DNA of 20,932 bases from Clostridiales bacterium UBA1770 (GCA_002315325.1 DCGU01000068.1:1-20932), one strand, 5' to 3'. Counted from the first letter of the stretch, positions 13,989 through 20,932 are shown. Numbers and translations: made by a program. The notes: generated by a model from the sequence alone, not told the origin.

Positions 13989-14005
13989 TTTTTTGGAATA
14001 TCGGC

Positions 14006-14034
14006 ATTATATCATAAGCATAAATACGTGTCAA
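14006..14034 (-). promoter_or_regulatory. Promoter of the liv operon (perfect sigma-A consensus)
   Basis: TTGACA (14029-14034) and TATAAT (14006-14011) on the minus strand have a 17-nt spacer. The start would be near 13999, leaving a leader of about 187 nt before livJ. Confidence 0.88.
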
Positions 14035-14074
14035 TAGAATATTATTAAAAAATACTTGAAAAACAACGGAATTG

Positions 14075-14145
14075 CCGAAAAAATTTCGGTTTGCACGCAA
14101 TTTTTTACACTTATTTGCGAAAACGGGCCATTTTTGCCCCGTTTT
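14075..14145. other. Two hairpins between the divergent liv and GH39-like promoters
   Basis: CCGAAA-AAA-TTTCGG lies at 14075-14089. AAAACGGG pairs with CCCGTTTT at 14120-14127 and 14138-14145. The second has T-runs on both sides, so it could insulate the two promoters from readthrough. Otherwise this AT-rich gap (14035-14156) shows nothing recognisable. Confidence 0.4.
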
Positions 14146-14156
14146 GCCGCTTTTGC

Positions 14157-14185
14157 TTGCATTTCTTGTTGTAATATCATATAAT
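14157..14185 (+). promoter_or_regulatory. Promoter of the plus-strand GH39-like gene
   Basis: TTGCAT (14157-14162) and TATAAT (14180-14185) have a 17-nt spacer, 44 nt before the start codon. Confidence 0.75.
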
Positions 14186-14198
14186 GTGATTAATACAA
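14169..14198. promoter_or_regulatory. Imperfect dyad over the -10 box, possible repressor site
   Basis: TTGTAATATCA (14169-14179) and TGATTAATACAA (14187-14198) are near inverted repeats centred on the TATAAT box, with ATCA/TGAT directly flanking it. The position suits a sugar-responsive repressor. No regulator gene lies in the window, and AT-rich chance symmetry is possible. Confidence 0.35.
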
Positions 14199-14228
14199 CG
14201 TTGATGAATCGAAAGGGAGACCTGCATT

Positions 14229-15578
14229 ATGAAAATCACGGCAGACTTTACGCAAATTACGGGTAAGATTAAACCCATGCACGGCGGCGGCCAGCCCCCG
14301 TTTTCCGGGTCCAATTTTTCCCTGTTCAAATATATGACGGCGGCGCATATGCCCTACAGCCGCCTGCACGACGTGGGCGGATGGCTGGGGCAGGACCTGT
14401 ACGTGGATATTCCCAACCTGTTCCGCGACTTTGACGCCGACGAGAACGACCCGGCAAGTTACGATTTCGCCTTCACCGACCGCATGCTCAAGGCCATCGC
14501 CGACGCCGGTGTCGAGCCCTTCTTCCGTTTGGGCATCACGATTGAAAACAGCTGGGACCTCAAGGCCTACCGCACAGCTCCCCCAAAGGATCCTGCCAAA
14601 TGGGCGCGCATCTGCGAGCATATCGTGCGCCACTACAACGAGGGGTGGGCGAACGGTCTGCACCTCGGCATCACCTATTGGGAAATCTGGAACGAGCCGG
14701 AGCAGCCCGCCATGTGGGCCGGCACCCCGGAACAGTACTTCGAACTGTACGAAGTGACCGCCAACCATTTGAAAAAGTGTTTCGGCGACAGCATTAAGGT
14801 CGGCGGCTACGCCTCCTGCGGCTTTTATGCGCGCGCCATTGACCCCACCTGCGACGGCAAGAATATCGTTGCGTCGCCCACCGCCACTGCCGAGCAAAAA
14901 TTGCTGAACCTCTGCATTACGTATGCACACCGCTTCTTCGATTGGATTACGTCGGCGGAACACCACGCCCCCATCGATTTCTTCTCCTGGCACACCTATA
15001 CCGACGTGGGAGAAGCTGTGGCAATGGCAGAATACGCCCGCAAAATCCTGGACAACCATGGGCTGAACCACGTTGAATCCATCCTCAACGAATGGAACAC
15101 GACGCCGGGCCCCCATGCGCACGTGCGTGCCGAAGGGCGTTTGCCGGCCATCAAGGCCGCCTCCATGCTGCTGGCACTGCAAAAATCCGGCGTTGACGTC
15201 GCCTGCTACTACGACACGCGTTTAGGTCCCAGCGTTTACGGCGGCCTGTTTAACCCCGATACCTGGACCCCGTATCTGACCTATTATCCCTTCCTGTCAT
15301 TCGGCACGGCCTACGCGCTGGGAAAAGAAGTCAAAACCGAAACCGATGGCCAAAACGTCTACCTGCTGGGCGCCACGGACGAGAGCGGCAAACACGGCGT
15401 CCTGCTCATCGTCAATCGCGGCGACGCCGCCAAGGCAGACCTGGAAATCACCGGTATCGATACGGCATGTGCGCGCATCACCCGCATCGACGAGGAATAC
15501 GATTACCGCTACACGGGGGAGGCATTGGGCAATACCATAACGCTGCCGAAAGATTCCTTTGTGGAAATTTTGTTCTAA
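14229..15578 (+). CDS. GH39-like glycoside hydrolase (clan GH-A), paralog of 6870-8192
   Basis: A 449-residue cytoplasmic glycosidase with no signal peptide. Its TIM barrel holds the acid/base E156 in YWEIWNEPE and the nucleophile E288 in SILNEWN. RLHDVGG (45-51), FFRLG (98-102) and DFFSWHTYTD (250-259) are further family positions, and a beta-rich tail ends the protein. It shares motifs along its length with the minus-strand paralog but has an extra stretch of about 30 residues between the two catalytic glutamates (roughly 203-245). ATG 14229 has GGGAG 9 nt upstream. It is the only plus-strand gene here, divergent from the liv operon, and ends in TAA TAG before a strong terminator. Xylosidase activity is plausible but unproven. 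Confidence 0.87.
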   Translation: MKITADFTQITGKIKPMHGGGQPPFSGSNFSLFKYMTAAHMPYSRLHDVGGWLGQDLYVDIPNLFRDFDADENDPASYDFAFTDRMLKAIADAGVEPFFRLGITIENSWDLKAYRTAPPKDPAKWARICEHIVRHYNEGWANGLHLGITYWEIWNEPEQPAMWAGTPEQYFELYEVTANHLKKCFGDSIKVGGYASCGFYARAIDPTCDGKNIVASPTATAEQKLLNLCITYAHRFFDWITSAEHHAPIDFFSWHTYTDVGEAVAMAEYARKILDNHGLNHVESILNEWNTTPGPHAHVRAEGRLPAIKAASMLLALQKSGVDVACYYDTRLGPSVYGGLFNPDTWTPYLTYYPFLSFGTAYALGKEVKTETDGQNVYLLGATDESGKHGVLLIVNRGDAAKADLEITGIDTACARITRIDEEYDYRYTGEALGNTITLPKDSFVEILF

Positions 15579-15583
15579 TAGTA

Positions 15584-15629
15584 AAAGAGCTTGGTGCACG
15601 AGTTGTGCGCCAAGCTCTTTTTCTTTTTT
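15584..15629. terminator. Bidirectional terminator between converging genes
   Basis: A 16-bp stem (15584-15599 with 15605-15620, one G-T pair) with a 5-nt loop is followed on the plus strand by TTCTTTTTT. The minus-strand side ends in CTCTTTTAC, so it can serve both the GH39-like gene and the converging DUF436 gene. Confidence 0.9.
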
Positions 15630-15631
15630 GA

Positions 15632-16228
15632 TTAAAACGAATATCCTTCTTTCAGTGCTTCATCGTATACGGCCCTCTCACCGCCGATGCATTTGGGGCG
15701 CGTGCGGGCGCAGATGACGAGCGCCTTGCCCACGTGGTTCTGCGCGGGGCGCACGGGCACGGCAACGGCCTTGAGGTGCATGCCGATGAGCGTGCCGCCG
15801 ATGTCGATACCGGCGTCGGCTTTGATGGCTTCAAGGGCAACGGGGTGCGCCATGGTCCGATAGGCGGCCGTAGCGAACGAGCCGCCGGCCTTGGGCTGCG
15901 GCACGACGTTGACAATTTCGGCTCCCGGCACGGCTTCGCGCTCCGCAATCAGGGCACGGTTGAGGTGCTCACAGCATTGTGCGGCGATATAGATGCCGCA
16001 GGGCGAAAAGACCTCGGCAAGCCCGTCGTAGATGGCCTGCCCTACCTCGGGTATCGACCAGCTGCCCACGGTCTCCCCCACCGTTTCGCTGGTGGAACAC
16101 CCCACGACGACGATCTGCCCCTTGTGCAAATGCGCCAGGTCAATCATTTCACGCGCCAATGCGGCGGCATCCGCGCGAATCGACGCGACGATATCTTTAT
16201 TTTGTGCCTCGTGAATAATACCTGCCAT
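15632..16228 (-). CDS. ywlG: YwlG/UPF0340 (DUF436, TIGR01440) family protein
   Basis: A 198-residue soluble protein of a conserved but functionally unassigned family common in Bacillota. The family signature GCSTSE is at 43-48, QCCEHLNRALI at 84-94, and Gly-rich segments (PKAGGSFATAAY, DIGGTLIGMHL) and an RPKCIGGERAVYD tail follow. It has no membrane segment or known catalytic motif. ATG 16228 follows AAGGA by about 9 nt. It is transcribed alone from the promoter at 16282-16310 and converges on the plus-strand glycosidase. No neighbour suggests a role. Confidence 0.9.
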   Translation of the reverse strand: MAGIIHEAQNKDIVASIRADAAALAREMIDLAHLHKGQIVVVGCSTSETVGETVGSWSIPEVGQAIYDGLAEVFSPCGIYIAAQCCEHLNRALIAEREAVPGAEIVNVVPQPKAGGSFATAAYRTMAHPVALEAIKADAGIDIGGTLIGMHLKAVAVPVRPAQNHVGKALVICARTRPKCIGGERAVYDEALKEGYSF

Positions 16229-16281
16229 TTTTCTTTGTCCTTTACGTTTCTTTTCGTTTTAGCGTCATATCGGTAACCTTT

Positions 16282-16310
16282 ATCATACTAAAAATCTTCC
16301 CGTTCTGCAA
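16282..16310 (-). promoter_or_regulatory. Promoter of the DUF436 gene
   Basis: TTGCAG (16305-16310) and TATGAT (16282-16287) on the minus strand are 17 nt apart. The rest of the gap to 16424 holds only a short TGCGG-AAAC-CCGCA hairpin (16329-16342) with a T-run on its plus-strand side. Confidence 0.65.
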
Positions 16311-16424
16311 GAGGCTAATGAACGTTTTTGCGGAAACCCGCATTTTTGTTCAATAGAAATGCTGATTCATCAACCGGGGAGCAATTTAAAGGGGCGTTTG
16401 TCGGCCGCGCCGTTGTTGGTACGC

Positions 16425-16463
16425 AAAAAGCAACAGGTTGTTTTAGCCCCCCTGTTGCTTTTT
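16425..16463 (-). terminator. Terminator after bioY
   Basis: AAAAAGCAACAGG (16425-16437) pairs perfectly with CCTGTTGCTTTTT (16451-16463). On the minus strand the 3' arm ends in GCTTTTTGCG. It lies 11 nt after the bioY stop and is symmetrical enough to act in both directions. Confidence 0.85.
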
Positions 16464-16474
16464 ATCACTCTATA

Positions 16475-17104
16475 TTACGCACGGCGGTTTAGATACGGCC
16501 GCAGCTTTTTGCCGAGTAATACCGCCAAGGTCAGTTTGGCGGCGTCGGGGAGCAGATACGGCACCACGCACCACGACAATGCCGTGGTAAAACCAATGGC
16601 GCTGTTGGCACGGGAATAGACGGCGGCAAACCACACGGTGCCGCAGGCGTAGCACAACAGCGTGCCGACAATCAGTGCGGCAAACTGCCATACCGTCGTC
16701 ATGGGCGTCCGCGTCAGCTTTTCAACGGTCCAATAACAGGCCCCGATGAGCAAAAAACCAACGATATACCCGCCCGTGGTGCCCAACAGCACGCCGAACC
16801 CGCCCGAAAAACCCGAGAATACGGGGGCGCCGACGGCGCCGAGTGCAATATAAACGGCAATCGCCGAAAAGCCCACCTTGCCGCCGAATAGACATAATAC
16901 CATGCACACGGCAAAGGTCTGCAGCGTAAAGGGGACGGCGCCGGGGATCGTCAAAAAGGAACAGACAGCGATGAGCGCCGCGCCCAGGGCCGCATGAATC
17001 AGAGAGCGGGTTTTGCCCGTTTCGTTCCGGCGGGGACCGTTATTATGAAGATTGTGATTGTTTTGCGTATGATTGGGATTGGTAGTAGAAGTCGAGTTAT
17101 CCAT
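16475..17104 (-). CDS. bioY: Biotin transporter substrate-binding membrane protein BioY
   Basis: A 209-residue S-component that captures biotin at the cytoplasmic membrane, alone or with a shared ECF energy module not encoded here. The family signatures are IPGAVPFTLQTFAV (53-66), a YIALGAVGAPVF-GFSGGFGVLLG stretch followed by TTGGYIVGF, and LPDAAKL near the C-terminus. About six hydrophobic helices fit BioY. The first 33 residues are an unusual Asn/Thr/His-rich hydrophilic head. The start is ATG 17104, with AGGG 5 nt before it. The frame is open to 17278 but that part is not BioY-like. It follows the rhamnosidase gene by 80 nt with no convincing terminator or promoter between, so cotranscription is likely. 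No BirA-type operator was recognised. Confidence 0.92.
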   Translation of the reverse strand: MDNSTSTTNPNHTQNNHNLHNNGPRRNETGKTRSLIHAALGAALIAVCSFLTIPGAVPFTLQTFAVCMVLCLFGGKVGFSAIAVYIALGAVGAPVFSGFSGGFGVLLGTTGGYIVGFLLIGACYWTVEKLTRTPMTTVWQFAALIVGTLLCYACGTVWFAAVYSRANSAIGFTTALSWCVVPYLLPDAAKLTLAVLLGKKLRPYLNRRA

Positions 17105-17149
17105 TTGTACCCTGTGAAAAAAGAAATAATTTCGTTGCCGTTTTGCCCA

Positions 17150-17167
17150 CGGTACGCACGTGTACCG
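17150..17167. promoter_or_regulatory. Dyad CGGTAC-N6-GTACCG upstream of bioY
   Basis: A perfect 6-bp inverted repeat with a 6-nt spacer lies in the gap between the rhamnosidase stop and bioY. It could be an operator or a short intercistronic hairpin. It does not match the biotin repressor boxes known to me. Confidence 0.35.
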
Positions 17168-17184
17168 CGTCGAAAACGAAAAAC

Positions 17185-19176
17185 TTAATACACTCTTGCA
17201 TCGTCGGCAAAGACGATGAGTGGGGCCGTGGCCCACGGATGGAACAAACTGGTGTTCCATTTTTGCTCTTTGCCCCACGCCTCGAACGTCGTGGTGGCGC
17301 CCTGGGACAACATCAGATTCCAGGCCCCCGGTGCCAGCGCCAGCTGCTGCGCCAAGTCCATGCGGCCGTGCTTTACCAACGCCGCCAGCGTGAAATACGC
17401 CATATAGACACCCATGGACGTCAGTCCCTTTTGCATAATGCGGTCAATCAGGCGGTCCTGCAGCCCGGGGATTTCGGCACCGATACGGAACAACAGCGGC
17501 AAAACGCTGCAGTGAACGGCGCTGTGGTCGGTGGCGGGGTTATCGGTGAACAGCCCCGTTTCGGCGTTGTAGAACGTATTCACGTAGGCGTCCTGTACCC
17601 GCGCGGTAAGCCCCGTGGGCGGCATTCCCAGGATGCCGTATATTTCGTCCATCGCCTGTAAAAAACCGACCCAAAAGGCGTTGATAACGTTGTGCAGGCC
17701 CGTATCGCGCTCCCCCGCCGGAAAGACGTAGCCGTCCCGCAGGTTTTCCGGCCAATCGACCAGGTTCCATTTGTCACTTACGTTTTCAAGTAAGCCGTCG
17801 GCATTTTCATACTTGCGGAAATAGGCCAGCATACCCGTCAGGTACGGCTCGGTTTGCCGTAAGAAATCCAAATTCCCGTCCTGTGCGTACACCCAGGCAA
17901 CCTGTGCCGGGAACTGCAGCGAGTAGTCGGCAATTTCCTGCATTAAGGACGCGCAGGAAACGGCCATCACGCCGGGGCAAATAAAGGTCGTATTGCAAAA
18001 GTCGCGAATGGCTTTTTTCATCATGGCATAATTGCCCGACGCCAGCGCCTGTGCGCGGCCGGCAACGGAAACGTCGCCGAGATACTGCCCTTTTTCCCGC
18101 GTGGGACAGTCGACGTAATTTTCCTGCGTGCCGTATTTGACGGTATCGGTGCAAAGCGTGATAATAGGCTGCAAGTCAGCCGACGCGCGCGTATAGGACG
18201 CCTGTTGCGTAAAGGGATAGTGCCGCACGCGGAAATGCACGTCACGCAGCGTCACGTCGGGGCCGAAATGCAGCTCGGCATAGCGGAAAGCCTTGTAGTC
18301 GTACTGTTTCAGCACGTCCTCGCTACCGGACAGAATCCATTTTTCCTCGTAATGACAGTTGCAGCGCAAATCGCTGCGCACGCTGCCGTCCTCGTTCAGC
18401 TCCTCGCCGTACAGCAATACGACCTCGGCCCCGCGGGGGCCTTGGGCGCAGGCGCTGATGACGCCGACGGCCTCACGGCCGAAATCGATGCGGATGCCGC
18501 CCGCAATCGTTTCGGTTTTTACCGGTGCCAGCGTTTCCCACACGAGTTGTGCCGTTGATTGTTTGACAAGCGTATAGTCCGGATTTTTAACGAGTGACGC
18601 CGGTTGCCAGGCACTGTCGTCAAAGTCGGCCTTTTCAAAGCCCACCTCGGGTGCATCGCTGTGATACACCTCGGCAAAGGCGGTATCGTACCCGATTTTG
18701 CCGCAAGCGGTATAGCCCGTATGGTCGGCACACAACCAGGTATCGTCACTGCACAGGACCGTTTTGCCGTCCAGCAACAGTTCAAACCAAAAACATTCGC
18801 GAAAATCGGCCGACACCCACACGCGGTTGTTGAGCCCCTGATAATACGTGTGCGCGGCAAACGTATTTTGGCCGGCTTGTAAAAGGTGCGTGACGTCGAT
18901 TTCATTGTGGTTATAGGCATGCGGATACGAGGCAGCAGGTCCCTGCCCCGCATACTGCCCGTTAATATATAAATGGTAGTAATCGTCTGCCGTGACACGC
19001 ACGACGGCCCGCACAAACGCCGGCAGCGTTACGGTTTTGCGGAACAAGATATGCCGGTTTTGCAAACGCGCCGGACGTTCGGGCAGCGTGACCTTGTCTT
19101 TGTCTTTTTCCTTGTAGAAAACGTGCACGGGTGACCAATCGGCAAAGTCAGCGTGACAGATAAATTGCGGTTTCAT
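17185..19176 (-). CDS. GH78-like alpha-L-rhamnosidase
   Basis: A 663-residue glycosidase expected to release terminal alpha-L-rhamnose by inversion. Residues about 20-160 form a carbohydrate-binding-like beta-sandwich (VTADDYYHLYINGQ, YNHNEIDVTHLL). A second beta region has DFGREAVGVI near 231-240. The (alpha/alpha)6 barrel starts near 330 with QENYVDCPTREKGQYLGD at about 351-368, where E361 fits the general acid of the family's DCPxR(D/E) motif. This segment is one residue shorter than the usual DCPQRDERLGWTGD. There is no signal peptide, so it is intracellular. The start is ATG 19176, with GGAGG 7 nt upstream; an open stretch to 19317 is not homologous. It is 32 nt after the TIM-barrel gene, probably in one operon with it. 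Confidence 0.87.
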   Translation of the reverse strand: MKPQFICHADFADWSPVHVFYKEKDKDKVTLPERPARLQNRHILFRKTVTLPAFVRAVVRVTADDYYHLYINGQYAGQGPAASYPHAYNHNEIDVTHLLQAGQNTFAAHTYYQGLNNRVWVSADFRECFWFELLLDGKTVLCSDDTWLCADHTGYTACGKIGYDTAFAEVYHSDAPEVGFEKADFDDSAWQPASLVKNPDYTLVKQSTAQLVWETLAPVKTETIAGGIRIDFGREAVGVISACAQGPRGAEVVLLYGEELNEDGSVRSDLRCNCHYEEKWILSGSEDVLKQYDYKAFRYAELHFGPDVTLRDVHFRVRHYPFTQQASYTRASADLQPIITLCTDTVKYGTQENYVDCPTREKGQYLGDVSVAGRAQALASGNYAMMKKAIRDFCNTTFICPGVMAVSCASLMQEIADYSLQFPAQVAWVYAQDGNLDFLRQTEPYLTGMLAYFRKYENADGLLENVSDKWNLVDWPENLRDGYVFPAGERDTGLHNVINAFWVGFLQAMDEIYGILGMPPTGLTARVQDAYVNTFYNAETGLFTDNPATDHSAVHCSVLPLLFRIGAEIPGLQDRLIDRIMQKGLTSMGVYMAYFTLAALVKHGRMDLAQQLALAPGAWNLMLSQGATTTFEAWGKEQKWNTSLFHPWATAPLIVFADDARVY

Positions 19177-19208
19177 ATTGTTTCCTCCGGTCCCGTCGTC
19201 CCGTCGAT

Positions 19209-20054
19209 TTACGTCGTCGGGTCGAAAGATTTGGCAATTTGGGCAACGCCCCTTTGCATCAGCTCCAGTGCCTGCGTCGGGCAGTTCGGTTTGATGCCTG
19301 TCTCCATAGACAAACACCCCGTAAAGCCAATATCCTGCAGGGCCGGTTTGAATTCATCCCACTTGATATTCCCGCCCCAGGTATAGGGCACCAGATGGCT
19401 GTCCTCGCTGCCGCGGTTGTCGTGGATGTGCAAAACCTTGAGCAGGTCACCGCACGCACGCACGGCATCGCCGATACCCTCCCGCGTACAGTTGGCGTGT
19501 CCCGTATCCAGGCAGATAAAGAAATTGGGCATATTGACTTCCTTGACAAAGGCAACGACCTGGGCCACCGTGGAAAGTGCCGGATTGATCGACGGCATAT
19601 TTTCAATGCAAATATTCACACCAAACGCCTGTGCATGCCGGCACAGTTCCGTGAAGTAAGCACGGTTGACCTGCATGGCAAACGCCGGGTCCGTTTCCTT
19701 GTCCCAATGGCTGGGCAGCACGGGGTGCACCACCATATACGGGCAATGCAACAGCGCCGCGCCCTCGGCACACCGTTTCATGCAGGCCAGGTTAAAGGCG
19801 CGCAGTTCGGCCGTGGCATCGTCCACCGGCCAGGGACCATGCAATTGATAAAAGGAAATACCGGCGGCACGTGCGCGCTCATATTCTGCCGTCAAACGGG
19901 CTTTAAAGGTTGCATCGTCGCAGGTATACAGCTCGCCACCCGTGTTCGTCAGTCCCTGGAAATCGGCGCAGGTATAACCGTGCGCCGCCATTTTCGTATA
20001 ATTAATTTGTCCGTCCTCAAAATAATAAGCGGACTCAATGCCCGTTTGCAGCAT
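19209..20054 (-). CDS. Sugar phosphate isomerase/epimerase-like TIM-barrel protein
   Basis: A 281-residue protein of the xylose-isomerase-like (AP endonuclease 2 superfamily) barrel. Metal and substrate positions are visible: HGPWP (72-76), VVHPVLPSHW (108-117), IENMP with E151, CLDTGHAN with D183 and H186, VLHIHDN with H209 and H211, and SMETG with E251. Such proteins isomerise or epimerise sugars, inositols or keto-sugars; the substrate here is unknown. Its position as first gene ahead of a rhamnosidase suggests handling of the released sugar or a linked sugar acid. ATG 20054 is preceded by AAAGGGGAT about 11 nt upstream. Confidence 0.82.
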   Translation of the reverse strand: MLQTGIESAYYFEDGQINYTKMAAHGYTCADFQGLTNTGGELYTCDDATFKARLTAEYERARAAGISFYQLHGPWPVDDATAELRAFNLACMKRCAEGAALLHCPYMVVHPVLPSHWDKETDPAFAMQVNRAYFTELCRHAQAFGVNICIENMPSINPALSTVAQVVAFVKEVNMPNFFICLDTGHANCTREGIGDAVRACGDLLKVLHIHDNRGSEDSHLVPYTWGGNIKWDEFKPALQDIGFTGCLSMETGIKPNCPTQALELMQRGVAQIAKSFDPTT

Positions 20055-20102
20055 ATGGTAACGATCCCCTTTTTCGTCATTTGTATTGATTTTCCACTGA
20101 GT

Positions 20103-20131
20103 ATTTTACCGCGTACAGCAACGTATGTCAA
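20103..20131 (-). promoter_or_regulatory. Promoter of the TIM-barrel/rhamnosidase/bioY unit
   Basis: TTGACA (20126-20131) and TAAAAT (20103-20108) on the minus strand are 17 nt apart, with a start near 20096 and a leader of about 40 nt. Confidence 0.85.
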
Positions 20132-20140
20132 TAATTACCG

Positions 20141-20181
20141 CCGGAAAAACAAAAGCGGTGCAGCGTCAGTCACTGCACCGC
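20141..20181 (-). terminator. Terminator of the YgjV-like gene
   Basis: GCGGTGCAG (20155-20163) pairs with CTGCACCGC (20173-20181), a 9-bp GC-rich stem. On the minus strand it is followed by TTTTGTTTTTCC. It lies 25 nt after the stop of the YgjV-like gene. Confidence 0.88.
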
Positions 20182-20206
20182 ATGTATGGATGATTTGAAA
20201 TGCGCG

Positions 20207-20752
20207 TCATGCGTTTGTATCCGATGCGCTGTTTTCCTTCTTTTCACGGGACTTTTTCACAGCAATACGGACCAGTGCGACAATGAGGGAAATGATAGTA
20301 AACGCCTCGCACAGGGCGCCCTCGTACGATGCGACGGTTAAGTTATAAATAAGCCACATAGTGCTCGTCGTAAAGGCAAAGATGCGGATGAGCACGGTGT
20401 TGCGGCAGCCGAAGGCAATGGTGGAAATCAGCTTGGCTGTGCCGATCAGGATGCTCTTGGGCCCTTCCCAGGAAAAAATGACGACCACTGCAAACGCAAT
20501 GCAGAAAAGAATACGGGAGAGCACCGTGCTCTTTTTCTTTTCGACCTGGTACCCAAAGACCAGGTTGCGGACGACGCCGATAAAGTTGAGTCCCGCCCCG
20601 GTATAGGCAGCCAGCAAAATATACTGGATGCCGAACAGCGATTCGCTGACGGAGCGCATAACCATAATCTTTTTATGCGTTTTTAATTGATAGGCAAGCA
20701 CGCCGGTGATGATCCCGACGATGCCCAAGATGCGGATGATGACGTTTAACAT
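20207..20752 (-). CDS. ygjV: YgjV-type inner membrane protein
   Basis: A 181-residue integral membrane protein of the YgjV (Imp-YgjV) family, whose function is unknown. It has about five to six hydrophobic segments: an N-terminal one ending in GVLAYQLKTHKK, then FGIQYILLAAYTGA, a segment around ILFCIAFAVVVIFSW, and others near ALCEAFTIISLIVALVRI. The charged C-terminus (KKSREKKENSASDTNA) is likely cytoplasmic. The pattern of a short first helix plus YQ, followed by the conserved helix with GA(G)LN, fits the family. ATG 20752 has GAGG 5 nt upstream. It is monocistronic with its own terminator. In the upstream 100 nt I see no clear promoter, only a CTCAC/GTGAG dyad (20760-20781). Confidence 0.8.
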   Translation of the reverse strand: MLNVIIRILGIVGIITGVLAYQLKTHKKIMVMRSVSESLFGIQYILLAAYTGAGLNFIGVVRNLVFGYQVEKKKSTVLSRILFCIAFAVVVIFSWEGPKSILIGTAKLISTIAFGCRNTVLIRIFAFTTSTMWLIYNLTVASYEGALCEAFTIISLIVALVRIAVKKSREKKENSASDTNA

Positions 20753-20855
20753 AATGGCCTCACATAAGTTAAGAAGTGAGATTTAAATAAATCATTGGAG
20801 TTGGGGCGGCGCAGATCAGCGCAAGATGGTTGAAATATCGTTTTAGTTAAGGATG

Positions 20856-20914
20856 AACTCCTTCCACCAACTTCGTTGGTCCCCCTCCCCCTAGGAGGAG
20901 GCTTGGAGGAAGTT
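20856..20914. repeat. Three-way-junction palindromic repeat at the right edge
   Basis: An outer imperfect stem (20856-20865 with 20905-20914) encloses a perfect hairpin ACCAAC-TTC-GTTGGT (20866-20880) and a second hairpin CCTCC-CCCTA-GGAGG (20884-20898). CCTTCCACC...GGAGG-type elements like this recur, from memory, as dispersed intergenic repeats in clostridial gut genomes. Only this copy is in the window. Confidence 0.55.
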
Positions 20915-20932
20915 TATCATATTTTTAAACGT

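Noticed and set aside
13813..13999. A T-box riboswitch in the liv leader.
   Set aside because: The leader is too short and lacks the conserved T-box sequence and specifier architecture.
13837..14100. An 87-codon minus-strand frame upstream of livJ, considered as a leader peptide.
   Set aside because: It spans the liv promoter itself, so the predicted transcript starts inside it. It has no ribosome binding site and no run of Leu, Ile or Val codons.
17105..17278. An N-terminal extension of BioY.
   Set aside because: The extension is not BioY-like, overlaps the end of the rhamnosidase gene, and a ribosome binding site precedes ATG 17104.
19177..19317. An N-terminal extension of the rhamnosidase.
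   Set aside because: It overlaps the end of the TIM-barrel gene, and a strong GGAGG lies 7 nt before ATG 19176.
20856..20914. A tRNA-like cloverleaf at the right edge.
   Set aside because: It has only two inner hairpins, no anticodon arm of proper size, no T-arm consensus and no CCA-type acceptor end.

Overview
The window looks like chromosomal DNA of a Gram-positive anaerobe of the Bacillota, class Clostridia (probably a gut-type Oscillospirales-like lineage). This is inferred from the clostridial-style shikimate enzymes, GGAGG-type ribosome binding sites, consensus -35/-10 promoters, a lipoprotein-anchored Liv transporter, BioY, a YwlG/DUF436 protein and the absence of outer-membrane genes. 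Coding DNA is fairly GC-rich and the gaps are AT-rich. Almost everything is on the minus strand, so it reads from right to left. No rRNA, tRNA, transposase, phage gene or CRISPR array was seen.

Region 1 (about 88-6812, minus strand) is an aromatic operon under a perfect TTGACA-17-TATAAT promoter. Its order is chorismate mutase-AroB fusion, AroC, AroE-AroK fusion, type II dehydroquinate dehydratase, AroA, DAHP synthase and a 37-residue small ORF. All seven steps from erythrose-4-phosphate plus PEP to chorismate, and the next step to prephenate, are encoded by six genes, several of them overlapping by four bases (ATGA).

Region 2 (6824-8262) is a GH39-like glycosidase gene with its own promoter and terminator. 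Region 3 (about 8289-8911) has no gene. It holds an alternating array of two structured repeats: A (three copies, long hairpins) and B (two full copies plus a remnant). Its hairpins tolerate only G-U type changes on the minus strand. This is the most unusual part of the window.

Region 4 (8931-14034) is a complete branched-chain amino acid ABC transporter operon, livJ-H-M-G-F in transcription order. Its leader is about 185 nt and carries a likely intrinsic terminator (attenuator). Region 5 (14157-15629, plus strand) is a divergent second GH39-like gene, paralogous to the first, so the two glycosidases flank the liv operon.

Region 6 (15632-20131, minus strand) holds the DUF436/YwlG gene, bioY, a GH78-like alpha-L-rhamnosidase and a xylose-isomerase-like TIM-barrel protein. 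The last three probably share one transcription unit. A YgjV-type membrane protein gene follows at 20207-20752. The right edge carries a three-way-junction repeat of a kind dispersed in clostridial genomes.

Together the glycosidases lack signal peptides, so they probably act on imported plant-type oligosaccharides in the cytoplasm. The aro and liv operons cover aromatic synthesis and branched-chain amino acid uptake. Six promoters with exactly 17-nt spacers could be placed by eye.
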